A DNA stretch of 45,732 bases from an uncultured Bacteroidia bacterium (GCA_903902325.1 CAIUUO010000204.1:1-45732), one strand, 5' to 3'; positions 8,623 to 17,745 are shown, numbered from the stretch's first letter. A program made the numbers and translations. The notes: generated by a model not told the origin, from the letters alone.

Positions 8623-9519
8623 TTATTTTTTTAATTCGGACACGAGCCTTACCGTTTCAACGGCCTGGCGTACATCATGAACCCTCAGAATATCCGCTCC
8701 GCCCATTAGCGCAAGTGTATTCAGCACAGTGGTTCCGTTCAGGCTATCCTCGGGTGTGACTCCCAGCAGTTTCCATATCATGGCCTTGCGGGAAAGTCCT
8801 GCCAGCAAAGGTAATTCAAAAAGACGAAACGAATCGAGGCGGTTCAAAAGTTCATAATTGTGATCCGGGTTCTTTCCAAAACCAAAGCCGGGATCCACAA
8901 TGATATCATTTACACCAAGCAACTTCAGCGTATTCACCTTTTCTGAGAGGTCAAGCAGAATCTCTTTGACAACATCCCGGTAGGAAGGATTTTTTTGCAT
9001 CGTCCGGGGTGTTCCCTGCAGGTGCATCAAAACATAGGGGACTCTAAGTCTTGCAGCAGTTTCGAACATCTTGCCATCCAGAGTTCCGCCTGAAATATCG
9101 TTGATGATGCAATCACCTGTTTCCCCTACGATTCGTTCTGCAACGTCTGCCCGAAAGGTGTCTACGGACAGAATTGCATCCGGAAAATTCTTCCTGATTG
9201 TCCTGGCAGCCGGAAGCAACCTGTTGATCTCTTCTTCCAATGAAACGTCAGATGCGCCGGGTCGTGTAGAAACAGCTCCGATATCAATCATTAATCCGCC
9301 TTGCTCCAAAATCTCTTCTCCACGTTGCAGTACTGCTTTTTCGGTCTGGTATCTTCCTCCATCATAAAAAGAGTCTGGTGTCAGGTTCATTATCCCCATG
9401 ACAACCGGCTGATCCAGCATGATCAGCCTCCCGCTCAATTGAATGGATCGTTTCTTGCGGTAAAAAGGTTTATCGATTTTTTGAAACAACATGTACTTGG
9501 TACTAAGATTTGAATTCAT
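8623..9519 (-). CDS. folP: Dihydropteroate synthase
   Basis: FolP condenses 6-hydroxymethyl-dihydropterin diphosphate with para-aminobenzoate in folate synthesis, the step blocked by sulfonamides. The 298-residue protein has the diagnostic N-terminal motif MGIMNLTPDSFYDGG, the conserved SVDTFRADVAE strand, NDISGG, and the phosphate-binding DPGFGFGK. An N-terminal extension of about 35 residues precedes the barrel; MLDQPVVMGIMN could be an alternative start, but the upstream ATG (complement of 9517-9519) gives a length common in this phylum. It precedes cdaA in one operon and is divergent from the DUF1599 gene, with 139 bases between. Confidence 0.95.
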   Translation of the reverse strand: MNSNLSTKYMLFQKIDKPFYRKKRSIQLSGRLIMLDQPVVMGIMNLTPDSFYDGGRYQTEKAVLQRGEEILEQGGLMIDIGAVSTRPGASDVSLEEEINRLLPAARTIRKNFPDAILSVDTFRADVAERIVGETGDCIINDISGGTLDGKMFETAARLRVPYVLMHLQGTPRTMQKNPSYRDVVKEILLDLSEKVNTLKLLGVNDIIVDPGFGFGKNPDHNYELLNRLDSFRLFELPLLAGLSRKAMIWKLLGVTPEDSLNGTTVLNTLALMGGADILRVHDVRQAVETVRLVSELKK

Positions 9520-9658
9520 AAACCGAAATTTCCTTGCAGCAAATCAAGGATCCGGCAAGAATATTCCTGTTTTAAATTGGTCGCCACTCACAAAAATAGT
9601 AATTATAGCCACATCCATTCCCTGAAAAATTAATACTTTTAGGCATTAATTTGACAAA

Positions 9659-10204
9659 GTGAAAAAGACCAAAGAACAATATGACCATGTGATCGGCCTT
9701 TGCAGGGAGGTCTTTATCAAAAAGATGAAGGACTACGGCACGGCCTGGCGGATCCTCCGTCCCTCCTCCATGACCGATCAGATATTTATCAAGGCACAGA
9801 GAATCCGTACCATTGAGGAGACAGGCGTAGCAAAGATTGAGGATGATGCCCGATCTGAATTCATTGGCATTATCAACTACTGCGCGCTGGCGTTGATCCA
9901 GCTCGAACTGGGAACCATGGAAGAAGAGCTGCCCTATGACAGGGCTGAAGCACTTTATCTTGCCAACCTTGAAAAGGCCAAGATGCTCATGCTGGATAAA
10001 AACCACGATTATGGCGAGGCATGGCGGAAAATGCGCATTAGTTCGTTTACCGACCTGATCCTGATGAAAATCAAACGTATCAAGCAAATTGAGGACAACC
10101 AGGGTAACACACTGGTGTCAGAAGGCGTGGATGCCAACTACCTCGACATGATCAACTATGCTGTTTTTGCAATGATCAAAATGGAATTTGAAAAAGAAAA
10201 ATGA
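9659..10204 (+). CDS. DUF1599 (nucleotide-modification-associated domain 1) protein with internal duplication
   Basis: The 181-residue protein consists of two tandem copies of the same domain. Copy one (about 21-83) has KMKDYGTAW, SSMTDQIFIKAQRI, IEE and INYCALALIQLE. Copy two (about 111-177) has KNHDYGEAW, SSFTDLILMKIKRI, IED and INYAVFAMIKME. This matches the DUF1599 family, which I recall as nucleotide-modification-associated domain 1 in Pfam. The all-alpha character and the paired acidic and lysine residues suggest a nucleotide-binding helical bundle, but the reaction is unknown to me. The start is a GTG at 9659. Its stop overlaps the start of the next gene by four bases, so translation is probably coupled to the DoxX-like protein. 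Confidence 0.85.
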   Translation: MKKTKEQYDHVIGLCREVFIKKMKDYGTAWRILRPSSMTDQIFIKAQRIRTIEETGVAKIEDDARSEFIGIINYCALALIQLELGTMEEELPYDRAEALYLANLEKAKMLMLDKNHDYGEAWRKMRISSFTDLILMKIKRIKQIEDNQGNTLVSEGVDANYLDMINYAVFAMIKMEFEKEK

Positions 10205-11340
10205 AGAATCTGACAACCGTATCACGCTGGATCTTCGGTGTTGTATTCATCTTTTCCGGTTTCGTAAAGGGAATTGATCCCTCCGGTCTCGAATACAAAC
10301 TGGTCGATTATCTGCATGCCATGGGACTCGACGGGCTAACAATCCTGGCTCCTTTTGGATCCTATCTGCTGCCTTTTGCCGAATTCTTCATCGGGGCAGC
10401 CATGCTTCTTTGCGTCAGAATCAGACTCTCATCCTTGTTTGGACTACTGTTTATGGCATTTTTTACGCCATTGACACTCTACGTTGCAATAAAAAATCCG
10501 GTCACGGATTGCGGCTGCTTTGGGGATGCACTCGTAATTTCAAATTGGGCAACTTTCTACAAGAACATTGTTCTGTCGGCTATTGCCATCCTGGTTTTCG
10601 TGCGCAGGAATGACGTTGAACCGGTCATCCTCGGCAAATGGAGGTATTACAGGATCTGCATTATTTCGTTCATTTACATTTGTTTTGTCACCTGGTCGTA
10701 CCGGCATGATCCTGTTTTCGATTTCAGACCCTACAAAGTTGGGGTAAACATTCCCGAATCGATGAAAATGCCTGCCGGTGCACAGTCTGATGTATACAAA
10801 AACAGTTTCTTTTACCGCAATAAACAGAGCAATGCAGTCAAGAAATTTTCCGACATGGATTATCCCTGGCAGGATACCCTGAACTGGAAATTTGAATCCA
10901 TGGGCGAACCCATTCTTGTAAAAAAAGGTTACACTCCACCCATTCATGATTTTCAAATGCGCACTGCACCGGGCGATGATGTTACCAGCTTTTTCTTTGC
11001 AGACGACAAGCCTACGTTTTTCCTGGTTGCACCCAATCTGACGAAGAGTTCGCTTAAGAAACAAGATCTGATCAACCAACTGGCTGGTTGGGCCAGATTC
11101 TCGGGATACAAATTTGTCTGTCTTACCTCCACGAACGGGGTAAGACTGGAAGAGTTCAAGAAAGTGGCCAATCCTGCTTACGAATTCCTCTTTGGCGATG
11201 AAGTGACACTGAAAACCATTATCCGCAGTAATCCGGGACTTTTGTACCTCCGCAGCGGAACGATCATGGGCAAATGGCACTACAACGATATCCCCACCGT
11301 CGAAGAAATGACACGCCTGGTTTCGAACGTAACCAAATAG
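10201..11340 (+). CDS. DoxX/MauE-like membrane protein of the BT_3928 type with thioredoxin-like tail
   Basis: This 379-residue protein has an N-terminal four-helix membrane part (about 8-140) typical of DoxX/MauE proteins, with FIFSGFVKGIDPSG in the first helix and a DCGCFGDA motif after the third, where the cysteine pair could be redox-active. A further membrane segment lies near 150-167. The rest, about 200 residues, should face the periplasm; its last part resembles a thioredoxin fold in pattern (FFLVAPNLT, FVCLTST, LLYLRSGTIMGKW) but lacks a CxxC. I recall this as the BT_3928 family in Bacteroidota; its substrate is unknown. It overlaps the DUF1599 gene by four bases (ATGA). Confidence 0.8.
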   Translation: MKNLTTVSRWIFGVVFIFSGFVKGIDPSGLEYKLVDYLHAMGLDGLTILAPFGSYLLPFAEFFIGAAMLLCVRIRLSSLFGLLFMAFFTPLTLYVAIKNPVTDCGCFGDALVISNWATFYKNIVLSAIAILVFVRRNDVEPVILGKWRYYRICIISFIYICFVTWSYRHDPVFDFRPYKVGVNIPESMKMPAGAQSDVYKNSFFYRNKQSNAVKKFSDMDYPWQDTLNWKFESMGEPILVKKGYTPPIHDFQMRTAPGDDVTSFFFADDKPTFFLVAPNLTKSSLKKQDLINQLAGWARFSGYKFVCLTSTNGVRLEEFKKVANPAYEFLFGDEVTLKTIIRSNPGLLYLRSGTIMGKWHYNDIPTVEEMTRLVSNVTK

Positions 11341-11392
11341 TTAAATCGGTCTGAAATACTACCTGTTAAAGGCTGATTCAATGATTGATTCT

Positions 11393-11400
11393 TATCTTTG
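11393..11400 (+). promoter_or_regulatory. Candidate -7 promoter box for tpiA
   Basis: TATCTTTG matches TAnnTTTG and lies 40 bases upstream of the tpiA ATG. The -33 region has only weak similarity to TTTG. Confidence 0.55.
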
Positions 11401-11440
11401 CATGAAGATTAATAACCTCAAAATTTAATTATCACCGACC

Positions 11441-12199
11441 ATGAGAAAGAAAATAGTAGCTGGTAACTGGAAATGCAACACAACCGTAAGCGAAGGTGTT
11501 GCACTGGCAAAACAGGTAAGCGACCTTGTTGTTTCAAAAGGTGCGAAAGACGTAGTTGTCGTTTTAGGCACACCCTTTACCCACCTCACCAGTGTAGCAG
11601 CGATTATTGATAAAAGCAGGGTATCCGTTGCCGCCCAAAACTGCGCAGCCGAACCCAAAGGCGCATTTACCGGCGAGGTTTCCGTATCGATGATTCAATC
11701 GACCGGAGCAACGTTCATCATCATCGGACACTCCGAACGCCGCGATTACTACCACGAAACAAGCGAAATCCTCAACAAGAAAGTGGCTTTGACACTGGCT
11801 CAGGGTTTAACTCCAATATATTGCTGTGGGGAAGCGCTTGCGATCCGGGAAGCCGGTACCGAAAATGCTTTCGTCCAAAATCAGCTGGAAGAGACCATCT
11901 TCAACCTTTCCGCAGAAGACTTCGGCAAAATTGTAATCGCCTATGAACCCATCTGGGCCATCGGAACCGGTCGCACGGCAAGTTCGCAGCAGGCACAGGA
12001 CATGCTGGCATTTATTCGCGGACTGATCGCAAAAAAATACAATCAATCCATTGCAGATAATTGTTCCATCCTGTACGGCGGATCATGCAGTCCTGCCAAC
12101 GCCAATGAATTGTTCGGACAACCGGATATCGACGGCGGACTGATCGGCGGCGCTTCCTTGAAAGCGGATGATTTTCTGGCGATCATAAATGCCTATTAA
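11441..12199 (+). CDS. tpiA: Triosephosphate isomerase
   Basis: TpiA interconverts dihydroxyacetone phosphate and glyceraldehyde 3-phosphate in glycolysis and gluconeogenesis. The 252-residue barrel has all catalytic residues: Asn9 and Lys11 in AGNWKCN, His97 in IIGHSERR, and Glu169 in [11 protein letters not shown], followed by the phosphate loop GGS and the final GLIGGASL. Length is normal for the family. It has its own promoter box upstream and a clear terminator at 12314-12354. A repeat of ATTGACA heptamers lies between the stop codon and that terminator. Confidence 0.98.
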   Translation: MRKKIVAGNWKCNTTVSEGVALAKQVSDLVVSKGAKDVVVVLGTPFTHLTSVAAIIDKSRVSVAAQNCAAEPKGAFTGEVSVSMIQSTGATFIIIGHSERRDYYHETSEILNKKVALTLAQGLTPIYCCGEALAIREAGTENAFVQNQLEETIFNLSAEDFGKIVIAYEPIWAIGTGRTASSQQAQDMLAFIRGLIAKKYNQSIADNCSILYGGSCSPANANELFGQPDIDGGLIGGASLKADDFLAIINAY

Positions 12200-12207
12200 A
12201 ATTAAAA

Positions 12208-12277
12208 ATTGACAATTGAGAGTTGACAATTGACAATGATGCGAAATGTGAGATTTTTCGCAAAAAACAATTGTCAA
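12208..12277. repeat. ATTGACA heptamer array with inverted partner, copy 1
   Basis: Four heptamers in register (ATTGACA, ATTGAGA, GTTGACA, ATTGACA; 12208-12235) run into ATGATGC, and a single inverted word CAATTGTCAA follows at 12268-12277. Between them GCGAAA and TTTCGC can pair, so the whole could form a hairpin. It starts eight bases after the tpiA stop. A second copy with the same GTTGACA unit and a similar ATnATGC end lies at 42777-42811. Confidence 0.75.
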
Positions 12278-12313
12278 GGTATTCGATCATTCAATTGATT
12301 TAAGACATAAACT

Positions 12314-12354
12314 CGCACGAGGCAGCAGATTGAATCTGCTCTTCGTGCGTTTTT
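12314..12354 (+). terminator. Rho-independent terminator after tpiA
   Basis: CGCACGA and the following GCAGAT pair with ATCTGC and TCGTGCG around a TGA loop, with one or two mismatched bases in the middle of the stem, then a run of five T. It is immediately followed by the promoter of the next gene. Confidence 0.85.
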
Positions 12355-12356
12355 GC

Positions 12357-12364
12357 TACCTTTG
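12357..12364 (+). promoter_or_regulatory. Candidate -7 box for the DUF5686 gene
   Basis: TACCTTTG fits TAnnTTTG and lies 38 bases upstream of the ATG. It directly abuts the T run of the tpiA terminator, so the terminator stem would overlap the -33 region. Confidence 0.45.
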
Positions 12365-12402
12365 GGTCGGATTTCCGTATATCTAAGAAAAAGCGCGGGA
12401 GG

Positions 12403-15051
12403 ATGAAGAAATTATTAATTCTGGTTACCTTGTTTTGCCTTTGGGCCGGAGTATCAACTGCCCATAACCTGAAAGGAAGCATCAAGGACAAGAGTGGTAT
12501 GCCAATACCGTTCGCCACTGTTTTTTTCAAGGAGGCTTCGGAGGGAACAACTACCAATGAAAACGGAGATTTCGAGATCCTGCTTCCTGCCGGAAAATAT
12601 ACGGTAACGTACCGAAGCCTTGGTTTTACTCCCAAAACCGAGTCCATCACAGTTACGACCCAACTAAAAACCATAGCTGTAATTCTGGAGGAGCAGTTGC
12701 AGGAAATTCAGGAAATCACCATCAGCGCCGGTATCGACAGGGCCTACCCCATTATGCGCAAGGTCATCAGTTTGTCCTATGTACACCTGAACCAAATGGA
12801 TAGCTATTCTGCTACCGCCTATTTAAGGGGTACCATCAAGGTCGATAATATCCCGGGAATCTTTCGGAACCAGTTAAAAAAACAGAATATCGATGTTAAG
12901 TCGGGTGATATTCTGGTCCAGGAGAGTGTCAATGAAATAACCTTCAAGGCACCCGACAAGTATGATTTAAAGATTAAATCCATCAACTCCTCTTTTCCGA
13001 AAGGCATTGATTTTCAGGTTACTGACATTCTTGCCTCCAGTCTTTACCAGGACAATATTGATATACTGATATCCCCGGTAGGAAAAAACGCCTTCTCCCA
13101 CTACGATTTCAAATATGAAGGATTCAGTTACGAAGGGAAAAACATCGTAAATAAAATCAAGGTTACGCCAAAGCGCAAAAGTAAATTGCTTTTTGAGGGA
13201 TACCTCTACATCATGGAGGATTACTGGTGCCTCAAGCAGGCTGATCTCACCTTTGATACACCCATTGGACCCGTTAATCTGTATATGACTTATGACGAAG
13301 TTTCGCCATCGATCTGGCTGCCAGTAAGCCACAAATTCTCCTTCGAAGCCAATATGATTGGAATAAAGGGAAACGGCAGGTTCTCAACTTCCATGAAATA
13401 TACGGATCTGCATTTCAACAAAACGGTCCTGGCGATGCTCAATATTCCAGTTCGTCATGAAACCGCCAAACCTGACGACAAACCTGCCGCCTCTCCTTCA
13501 GCCAAAGTTATAAAACCATCAAAATCAGTGGACAAAAAGATGGCTAAAATTGACAACCTGCTTGAGAAGAAGGAACTCAGTAACCATGAAATGAACAAAC
13601 TCTCCAGAATGATGGAGTCTACGCATAAGGAAGCGGCCAAAGATTCAATGAAATCTCTGGAAATACATGAATCTGTCATCGTTCATGTGGATCCGAAAGC
13701 AGCAAACCATGATACTGCCTTCTGGAATACCATGCGGCCGATACCCCTCGCATCAGAGGAGTTGCAGAGTTTCCAGAAACGTGATTCGCTGGTTTTGGAG
13801 GCACAGAACAAACCCAAAACGATATCTTTCGACAAGCACAAAGTGAATTTTGGCTTTTTAACCCCACTCTTTTTTGGCGGCCGTACCACTTTCCGTGATT
13901 CTACCTGGCATTTCCAATATTTTGGACTATTTAATCTCAACAGAATCAATTTCAATGCAGTGGATGGTTTTACCGTAAGCCAGGAATTTCTCTTTACCAA
14001 GAATTACAAACCGGGAAGATCTCTTCAAATTAGACCGAAGGTCGCATATGCCATCAACCGCAATGTACTAATGGGTAATCTTGGAATCAAATACAGCTAT
14101 GCCCCCTTGCATCGCGGTACGTTTGAACTGAACACGGGAAGTTCATCGGAAGACTTCAACGAGCCTGAATCAGCTGTAACACCATTCGTCAACAGTGTTG
14201 CTTCTTTGTTTTTCAAGACCAACTACGCCAGATATTTTGAAAACCGGTATTTCAAGCTTTCAAACAGTGTTGATCTGGTCAACGGACTGGTGCTGCGTGC
14301 AAAAATCGAATACAAGAACATAAGGGAGTTGGAAAATAGTACCAACTTTTCCTTTGTCAGAAACAACCTCGATTACATGCCGAACCTGCCGGCTAATGAC
14401 GAGGTAACGGCTGGACAGCTTGCTGATCAGATTACCTCCAGGGCAGGGATCCGGCTTGAATACACTCCAAAATATTACTACAGGGTGCGCGACGGCATCA
14501 AAACCATGTCGCACTCCGATTTTCCCACTTTTTATGTCGGATTTGACAAGGGATTCAAAAATGTCTTCTCCAGCAATTCTAATTTCGATTACCTCTATGC
14601 TGGAATCGATTATGGCAGGGAACTGAGCCAGACATCCAGTCTCTGCTGGAATCTTGCAGGAGGATGGTACACAAACAGCAGCCAGATTCACTTTTCGGAT
14701 TTTGCCCATGTCATGACGCAGACCAGTCCGGTTTTACCGCATGAATACAGGCATTCCTTCTATATTCCCAACTATTATGCACTCTCCACAGCTGATAGGT
14801 TTATCAATGGTTTTATCTCCTACAAATCGCCGTTCATCCTCCTGAAATATTTGCCGATCCTCAGCAACACACTCTGGAGGGAGATGATTTGGGCCGGATA
14901 TTATGGCTCACCTACCGTTCCGCATCATACCGAAATCGGCTATACGCTTCTCGAAGTCTTCTATTCAACCAATGTTGGTGTCTTTGTGGGATTTGACAGT
15001 TTAAATGTAACAAAGGTTGGAATCAATCTGGCCTTCAGAATTGCTTATTAA
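12403..15051 (+). CDS. Outer-membrane DUF5686 barrel protein with carboxypeptidase-like regulatory domain
   Basis: The 882-residue protein has a signal peptide (cleavage likely after about residue 20, VSTAH), a carboxypeptidase-regulatory-like beta-sandwich (about 23-105, with GSIKDKSGMPIPFATV and TNENGDFEI), then a DUF5686-type region ending in a predicted outer-membrane barrel rich in alternating aromatic strands and finishing in LAFRIAY. It resembles TonB-dependent transporters but has no plug domain. A Lys/Ser/Glu-rich, probably helical linker (about 350-425) interrupts the middle. Function is unknown; an outer-membrane structural or transport role is inference. A strong GGGAGG ribosome site precedes the ATG. 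The stop is one base before the prmA start, so the two are co-transcribed. Confidence 0.82.
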   Translation: MKKLLILVTLFCLWAGVSTAHNLKGSIKDKSGMPIPFATVFFKEASEGTTTNENGDFEILLPAGKYTVTYRSLGFTPKTESITVTTQLKTIAVILEEQLQEIQEITISAGIDRAYPIMRKVISLSYVHLNQMDSYSATAYLRGTIKVDNIPGIFRNQLKKQNIDVKSGDILVQESVNEITFKAPDKYDLKIKSINSSFPKGIDFQVTDILASSLYQDNIDILISPVGKNAFSHYDFKYEGFSYEGKNIVNKIKVTPKRKSKLLFEGYLYIMEDYWCLKQADLTFDTPIGPVNLYMTYDEVSPSIWLPVSHKFSFEANMIGIKGNGRFSTSMKYTDLHFNKTVLAMLNIPVRHETAKPDDKPAASPSAKVIKPSKSVDKKMAKIDNLLEKKELSNHEMNKLSRMMESTHKEAAKDSMKSLEIHESVIVHVDPKAANHDTAFWNTMRPIPLASEELQSFQKRDSLVLEAQNKPKTISFDKHKVNFGFLTPLFFGGRTTFRDSTWHFQYFGLFNLNRINFNAVDGFTVSQEFLFTKNYKPGRSLQIRPKVAYAINRNVLMGNLGIKYSYAPLHRGTFELNTGSSSEDFNEPESAVTPFVNSVASLFFKTNYARYFENRYFKLSNSVDLVNGLVLRAKIEYKNIRELENSTNFSFVRNNLDYMPNLPANDEVTAGQLADQITSRAGIRLEYTPKYYYRVRDGIKTMSHSDFPTFYVGFDKGFKNVFSSNSNFDYLYAGIDYGRELSQTSSLCWNLAGGWYTNSSQIHFSDFAHVMTQTSPVLPHEYRHSFYIPNYYALSTADRFINGFISYKSPFILLKYLPILSNTLWREMIWAGYYGSPTVPHHTEIGYTLLEVFYSTNVGVFVGFDSLNVTKVGINLAFRIAY

Positions 15052-15052
15052 A

Positions 15053-15889
15053 ATGGAATACACCAAAATTACCTGCCTGCTTGCGCCTGATAACGAATTA
15101 GCCAGGGAGTTACTGATTGCCGAACTCGGGAATGCCGGATTTGAAAGTTTTGTCGAAACCGATGATAACGTCGAAGCATATATCCCGTCCGCAGGGTTTT
15201 CACCGGAAATACTCACATCTGATAACCTGCAAAAAAATGAGTTCATCCGCTTTACCTACTCAGCGGAGGTAATCGCCGATCAAAACTGGAATGAAGTTTG
15301 GGAAAAGAACTATTTTGAGCCACTGTTGATCGATGATACCTGTGTAATAAGGGCTCCTTTCCATGACAACTACCCTACAGCTGCCTACGAAATCATTATC
15401 AATCCACGTATGGCATTTGGAACAGGCAACCACGAAACTACGCATCTGATGATCACTGCCATTCTTGAACTCGATCTGTCAAACAAAAAAGTACTTGACA
15501 TGGGGTGCGGATCGGGAATCCTTTCAATCCTTTCTTCCATGAAGGGTGCGTCAGAGATAACGGCCATCGACATCGACGAATGGTCCTACAACAATACCAT
15601 CGAGAATGCTGAATTAAACAATATCATGAATATAAATGCCCAATTTGGCGATGCCGGACTCCTGACGGAAATGTCATTCGATGTCATTCTTGCAAATATC
15701 CAGCGTAATATCCTTTTGCAGGATATGGAAGCATACAAAAACGTATTGAAACAGGGAGGAGAGTTGATCATGAGCGGATTTTACACGGCAGACCTGCCGG
15801 TTATCGAAGAGAAAGCGGTTTCCCTGGGGATGAAACTAATCAGTTCCGGCGAAAGGTCCGACTGGTGTGCCGTCCGGTTCTGCAACTAA
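15053..15889 (+). CDS. prmA: Ribosomal protein L11 methyltransferase
   Basis: PrmA trimethylates ribosomal protein L11 using S-adenosylmethionine. The 278-residue protein has the N-terminal L11-binding domain (about 1-90, including WNEVWEKNYFEPLLI just after it) and a class I methyltransferase domain with MAFGTGNHETTHLM, the AdoMet motif LDMGCGSG (Asp149), an acidic AIDID strand end, and the NIQRN segment matching the family NI-x-A-N motif. I chose the ATG at 15053, one base after the preceding stop; an upstream in-frame start at 15017 would lie inside that gene. The 3' end overlaps the convergent yfcE-type gene by 54 bases. Confidence 0.93.
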   Translation: MEYTKITCLLAPDNELARELLIAELGNAGFESFVETDDNVEAYIPSAGFSPEILTSDNLQKNEFIRFTYSAEVIADQNWNEVWEKNYFEPLLIDDTCVIRAPFHDNYPTAAYEIIINPRMAFGTGNHETTHLMITAILELDLSNKKVLDMGCGSGILSILSSMKGASEITAIDIDEWSYNNTIENAELNNIMNINAQFGDAGLLTEMSFDVILANIQRNILLQDMEAYKNVLKQGGELIMSGFYTADLPVIEEKAVSLGMKLISSGERSDWCAVRFCN

Positions 15890-16387
15890 GTGACCGCGCT
15901 GCCCCAATTCCACCACTTCCAGGTCTTTGATCTGATCGCCATCGATGGTAAACCTGACGATCGTGCGAACCAGATGGAAGCCATGCTGACCGGCAGCGCC
16001 GGGGTTGATAAACAACAGCTGAAACTTCGGATCGAAGATCACCTTCAGGATATGGGAATGACCTGCAATCAGCAACTTAGGTGGATTAGCCTTCAGAACT
16101 GGCAACAGGTTCCTGTCGTAATGACCGGGATAACCACCGATATGGGTCATCAGCACATCAACTCCTTCACAAAAGAAACGCAAATTTTGAGGAAACTGAA
16201 CCCTGAGGTCTGCCCCATCTATATTACCGTAGACCGCCTTCAGTGGTTTTACCTGCAGTAGCCTGTCGGTAACCTCACAACTGCCTATGTCGCCTGCATG
16301 CCAAATCTCGTCGCATTCGCCCAGGATGGCTACCAAACGTTCATCCAGGTAACTGTGGGTATCCGACAACAGGGCAATTCGTTTCAT
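15836..16387 (-). CDS. YfcE/MJ0936-type metallophosphoesterase
   Basis: This 183-residue protein is a small calcineurin-like phosphoesterase. The metal-binding motifs are all visible: SDTHS near residue 9, GDIG near 33, GNID near 55, a TH-x-GG block, and GHSH near 110, followed by NPGAAG. Such enzymes hydrolyse phosphodiesters in vitro; the physiological substrate is not known. The C-terminal tail of about 18 residues (after VVELGQRG) overlaps prmA in antisense by 54 bases and is not part of the conserved domain, so it may be a recent read-through extension. A nonamer inverted-repeat element lies just upstream of the start. Confidence 0.88.
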   Translation of the reverse strand: MKRIALLSDTHSYLDERLVAILGECDEIWHAGDIGSCEVTDRLLQVKPLKAVYGNIDGADLRVQFPQNLRFFCEGVDVLMTHIGGYPGHYDRNLLPVLKANPPKLLIAGHSHILKVIFDPKFQLLFINPGAAGQHGFHLVRTIVRFTIDGDQIKDLEVVELGQRGHLVAEPDGTPVGPFAGTD

Positions 16388-16411
16388 GAGTTTCCAAAAA
16401 AGGAGGTGTAT

Positions 16412-16514
16412 TTAACCACAAAGGACACGAAGTCAAACACGAAGGTCACAAAGTAATGGATATCTAATATCAATTTTGTGTCCTTTGAGCATCCTTTGTG
16501 CCCTTTGTGGTTAA
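16412..16514. repeat. AACCACAAAGG nonamer inverted element, copy 1
   Basis: The left arm starts TTAACCACAAAGGACACGAA and the right arm ends with near reverse complement CCCTTTGTGGTTAA; arms of about 43 bases with several mismatches enclose an AT-rich core. Each arm is built of words about nine bases long. A second copy lies at 38797-38893, and the last 40 or so bases of the two copies differ at only about three positions. It sits between the start of the phosphoesterase gene and the end of the flavodiiron gene. Confidence 0.85.
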
Positions 16515-16545
16515 ACCTTTCTTCTAGGACACAATCCTTCAAAAT

Positions 16546-17745
16546 TTACATAGCAAGCAATTTATCTGCCATGGCATTGGCCAGATCGATGCACATCTGA
16601 AATTTTTCGGGTTTCAGGCTTCCTTTTTCCTCAACAGGTTCAAAGACAGTCTCCCAACCCATGCAGTGCATGCTGTCAGAGAATTTTTTCAAATTGCTGA
16701 CGCCTCCGCCGTTCCAGAGAAAATTGCCGAACATGGCAAAGTAATGGTTTTTGACTGCCATGTGTTCGATGGTCGAAAGCAAGGTCTCCACATTGGGAAA
16801 GATGGCATTGTTGTAGGCACAACTGCCAATGATCAACCCTTTGTATTTAAATATATCGTTGATAATGTAAGAGGTATGCGTCTTTGACGAATCGTAGACA
16901 CGGATATTTTTAATTCCTCTCTCACTTAGCTGCCGGGCAATTACTTCGGCCATCTTCTGGGTATTCCCATACATGGATCCATACACGATGATGGCTCCCT
17001 GTTCCTTGTCGTAGGAACTCCACTTGTTGTAGCGGCTCAATACCCAGTTCAGGTCTGTTCTCCAGATCGGACCATGTGTGGCAGCAATCATTTTGATATC
17101 GAGCGGAGCCAGTTTTTTGATCGCACGCTGGGTGTGAGGACAGTATTTTCCGACGATGTTGGTGAAATAGCGCATCACGTCCACCTCATAGAAATCGAGG
17201 TTGATTTCATCATCAAATACACCACCATCAAGCGTACCATAACTTCCGAACGCATCACCCGAAAACAGAATCTTGTCTGTTTCATCATAAGTTACCATGG
17301 TTTCAGGCCAGTGCACCATTGGAATCGTCTGAAACAGCAGCTTCACCCTTCCCAGATCAAGTTTTGAATCATCATGGACTTCCATCAGGATTTTTGGATT
17401 GTAGCCGAGATTTTCGGCAATGCCAAATGTTTTCTTGTTACCTACAAGGGTAATTTCCGGATAACGACTGACAACGGCTTTGAGCGAGCCGGAATGATCA
17501 GGCTCCATATGATTGATGATCAGATAGTCAATTGGTCTGTCTCCTATGATGTCTGTGATACGCTCCAGATAATCTTCGATGTACTGACGCTCCATCGTAT
17601 CGACCAATGCGATTTTTTCATCCACAATCAGGTAGGAGTTGTAGCAGATACCGTCAGGGATTGGCCAAATATTTTCAAAAAGTGCGGTACGGCGATCGTT
17701 GAAGCCGAGGTAAAAAATGTTATCGGCTAATTTTATCTGATGCAT
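16546..17745 (-). CDS. Flavodiiron protein (A-type flavoprotein, FprA/ROO family)
   Basis: Flavodiiron proteins reduce O2 to water or NO to N2O in the cytoplasm and protect anaerobes. This 399-residue, two-domain form has a metallo-beta-lactamase-like domain with the diiron ligands His79, Glu81, Asp83 and His84 (NHMEPDHSG), His145, Asp164 (FSGDAFGSYG) and His224 (ATHGPIWR), then a flavodoxin domain from about residue 252 with the FMN phosphate loop GSMYGNT. There is no fused rubredoxin, so an external electron donor is needed. The start MHQIKLADNIFYLG is the family norm; an in-frame start 51 bases upstream is unsupported. It is divergent from mltG. Confidence 0.95.
   Translation of the reverse strand: MHQIKLADNIFYLGFNDRRTALFENIWPIPDGICYNSYLIVDEKIALVDTMERQYIEDYLERITDIIGDRPIDYLIINHMEPDHSGSLKAVVSRYPEITLVGNKKTFGIAENLGYNPKILMEVHDDSKLDLGRVKLLFQTIPMVHWPETMVTYDETDKILFSGDAFGSYGTLDGGVFDDEINLDFYEVDVMRYFTNIVGKYCPHTQRAIKKLAPLDIKMIAATHGPIWRTDLNWVLSRYNKWSSYDKEQGAIIVYGSMYGNTQKMAEVIARQLSERGIKNIRVYDSSKTHTSYIINDIFKYKGLIIGSCAYNNAIFPNVETLLSTIEHMAVKNHYFAMFGNFLWNGGGVSNLKKFSDSMHCMGWETVFEPVEEKGSLKPEKFQMCIDLANAMADKLLAM

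Noticed and set aside
10540-11280. 246-codon antisense open frame within the DoxX-like gene
   Set aside because: The plus strand carries a conserved membrane protein with family motifs. The antisense frame has no domain and is a shadow.
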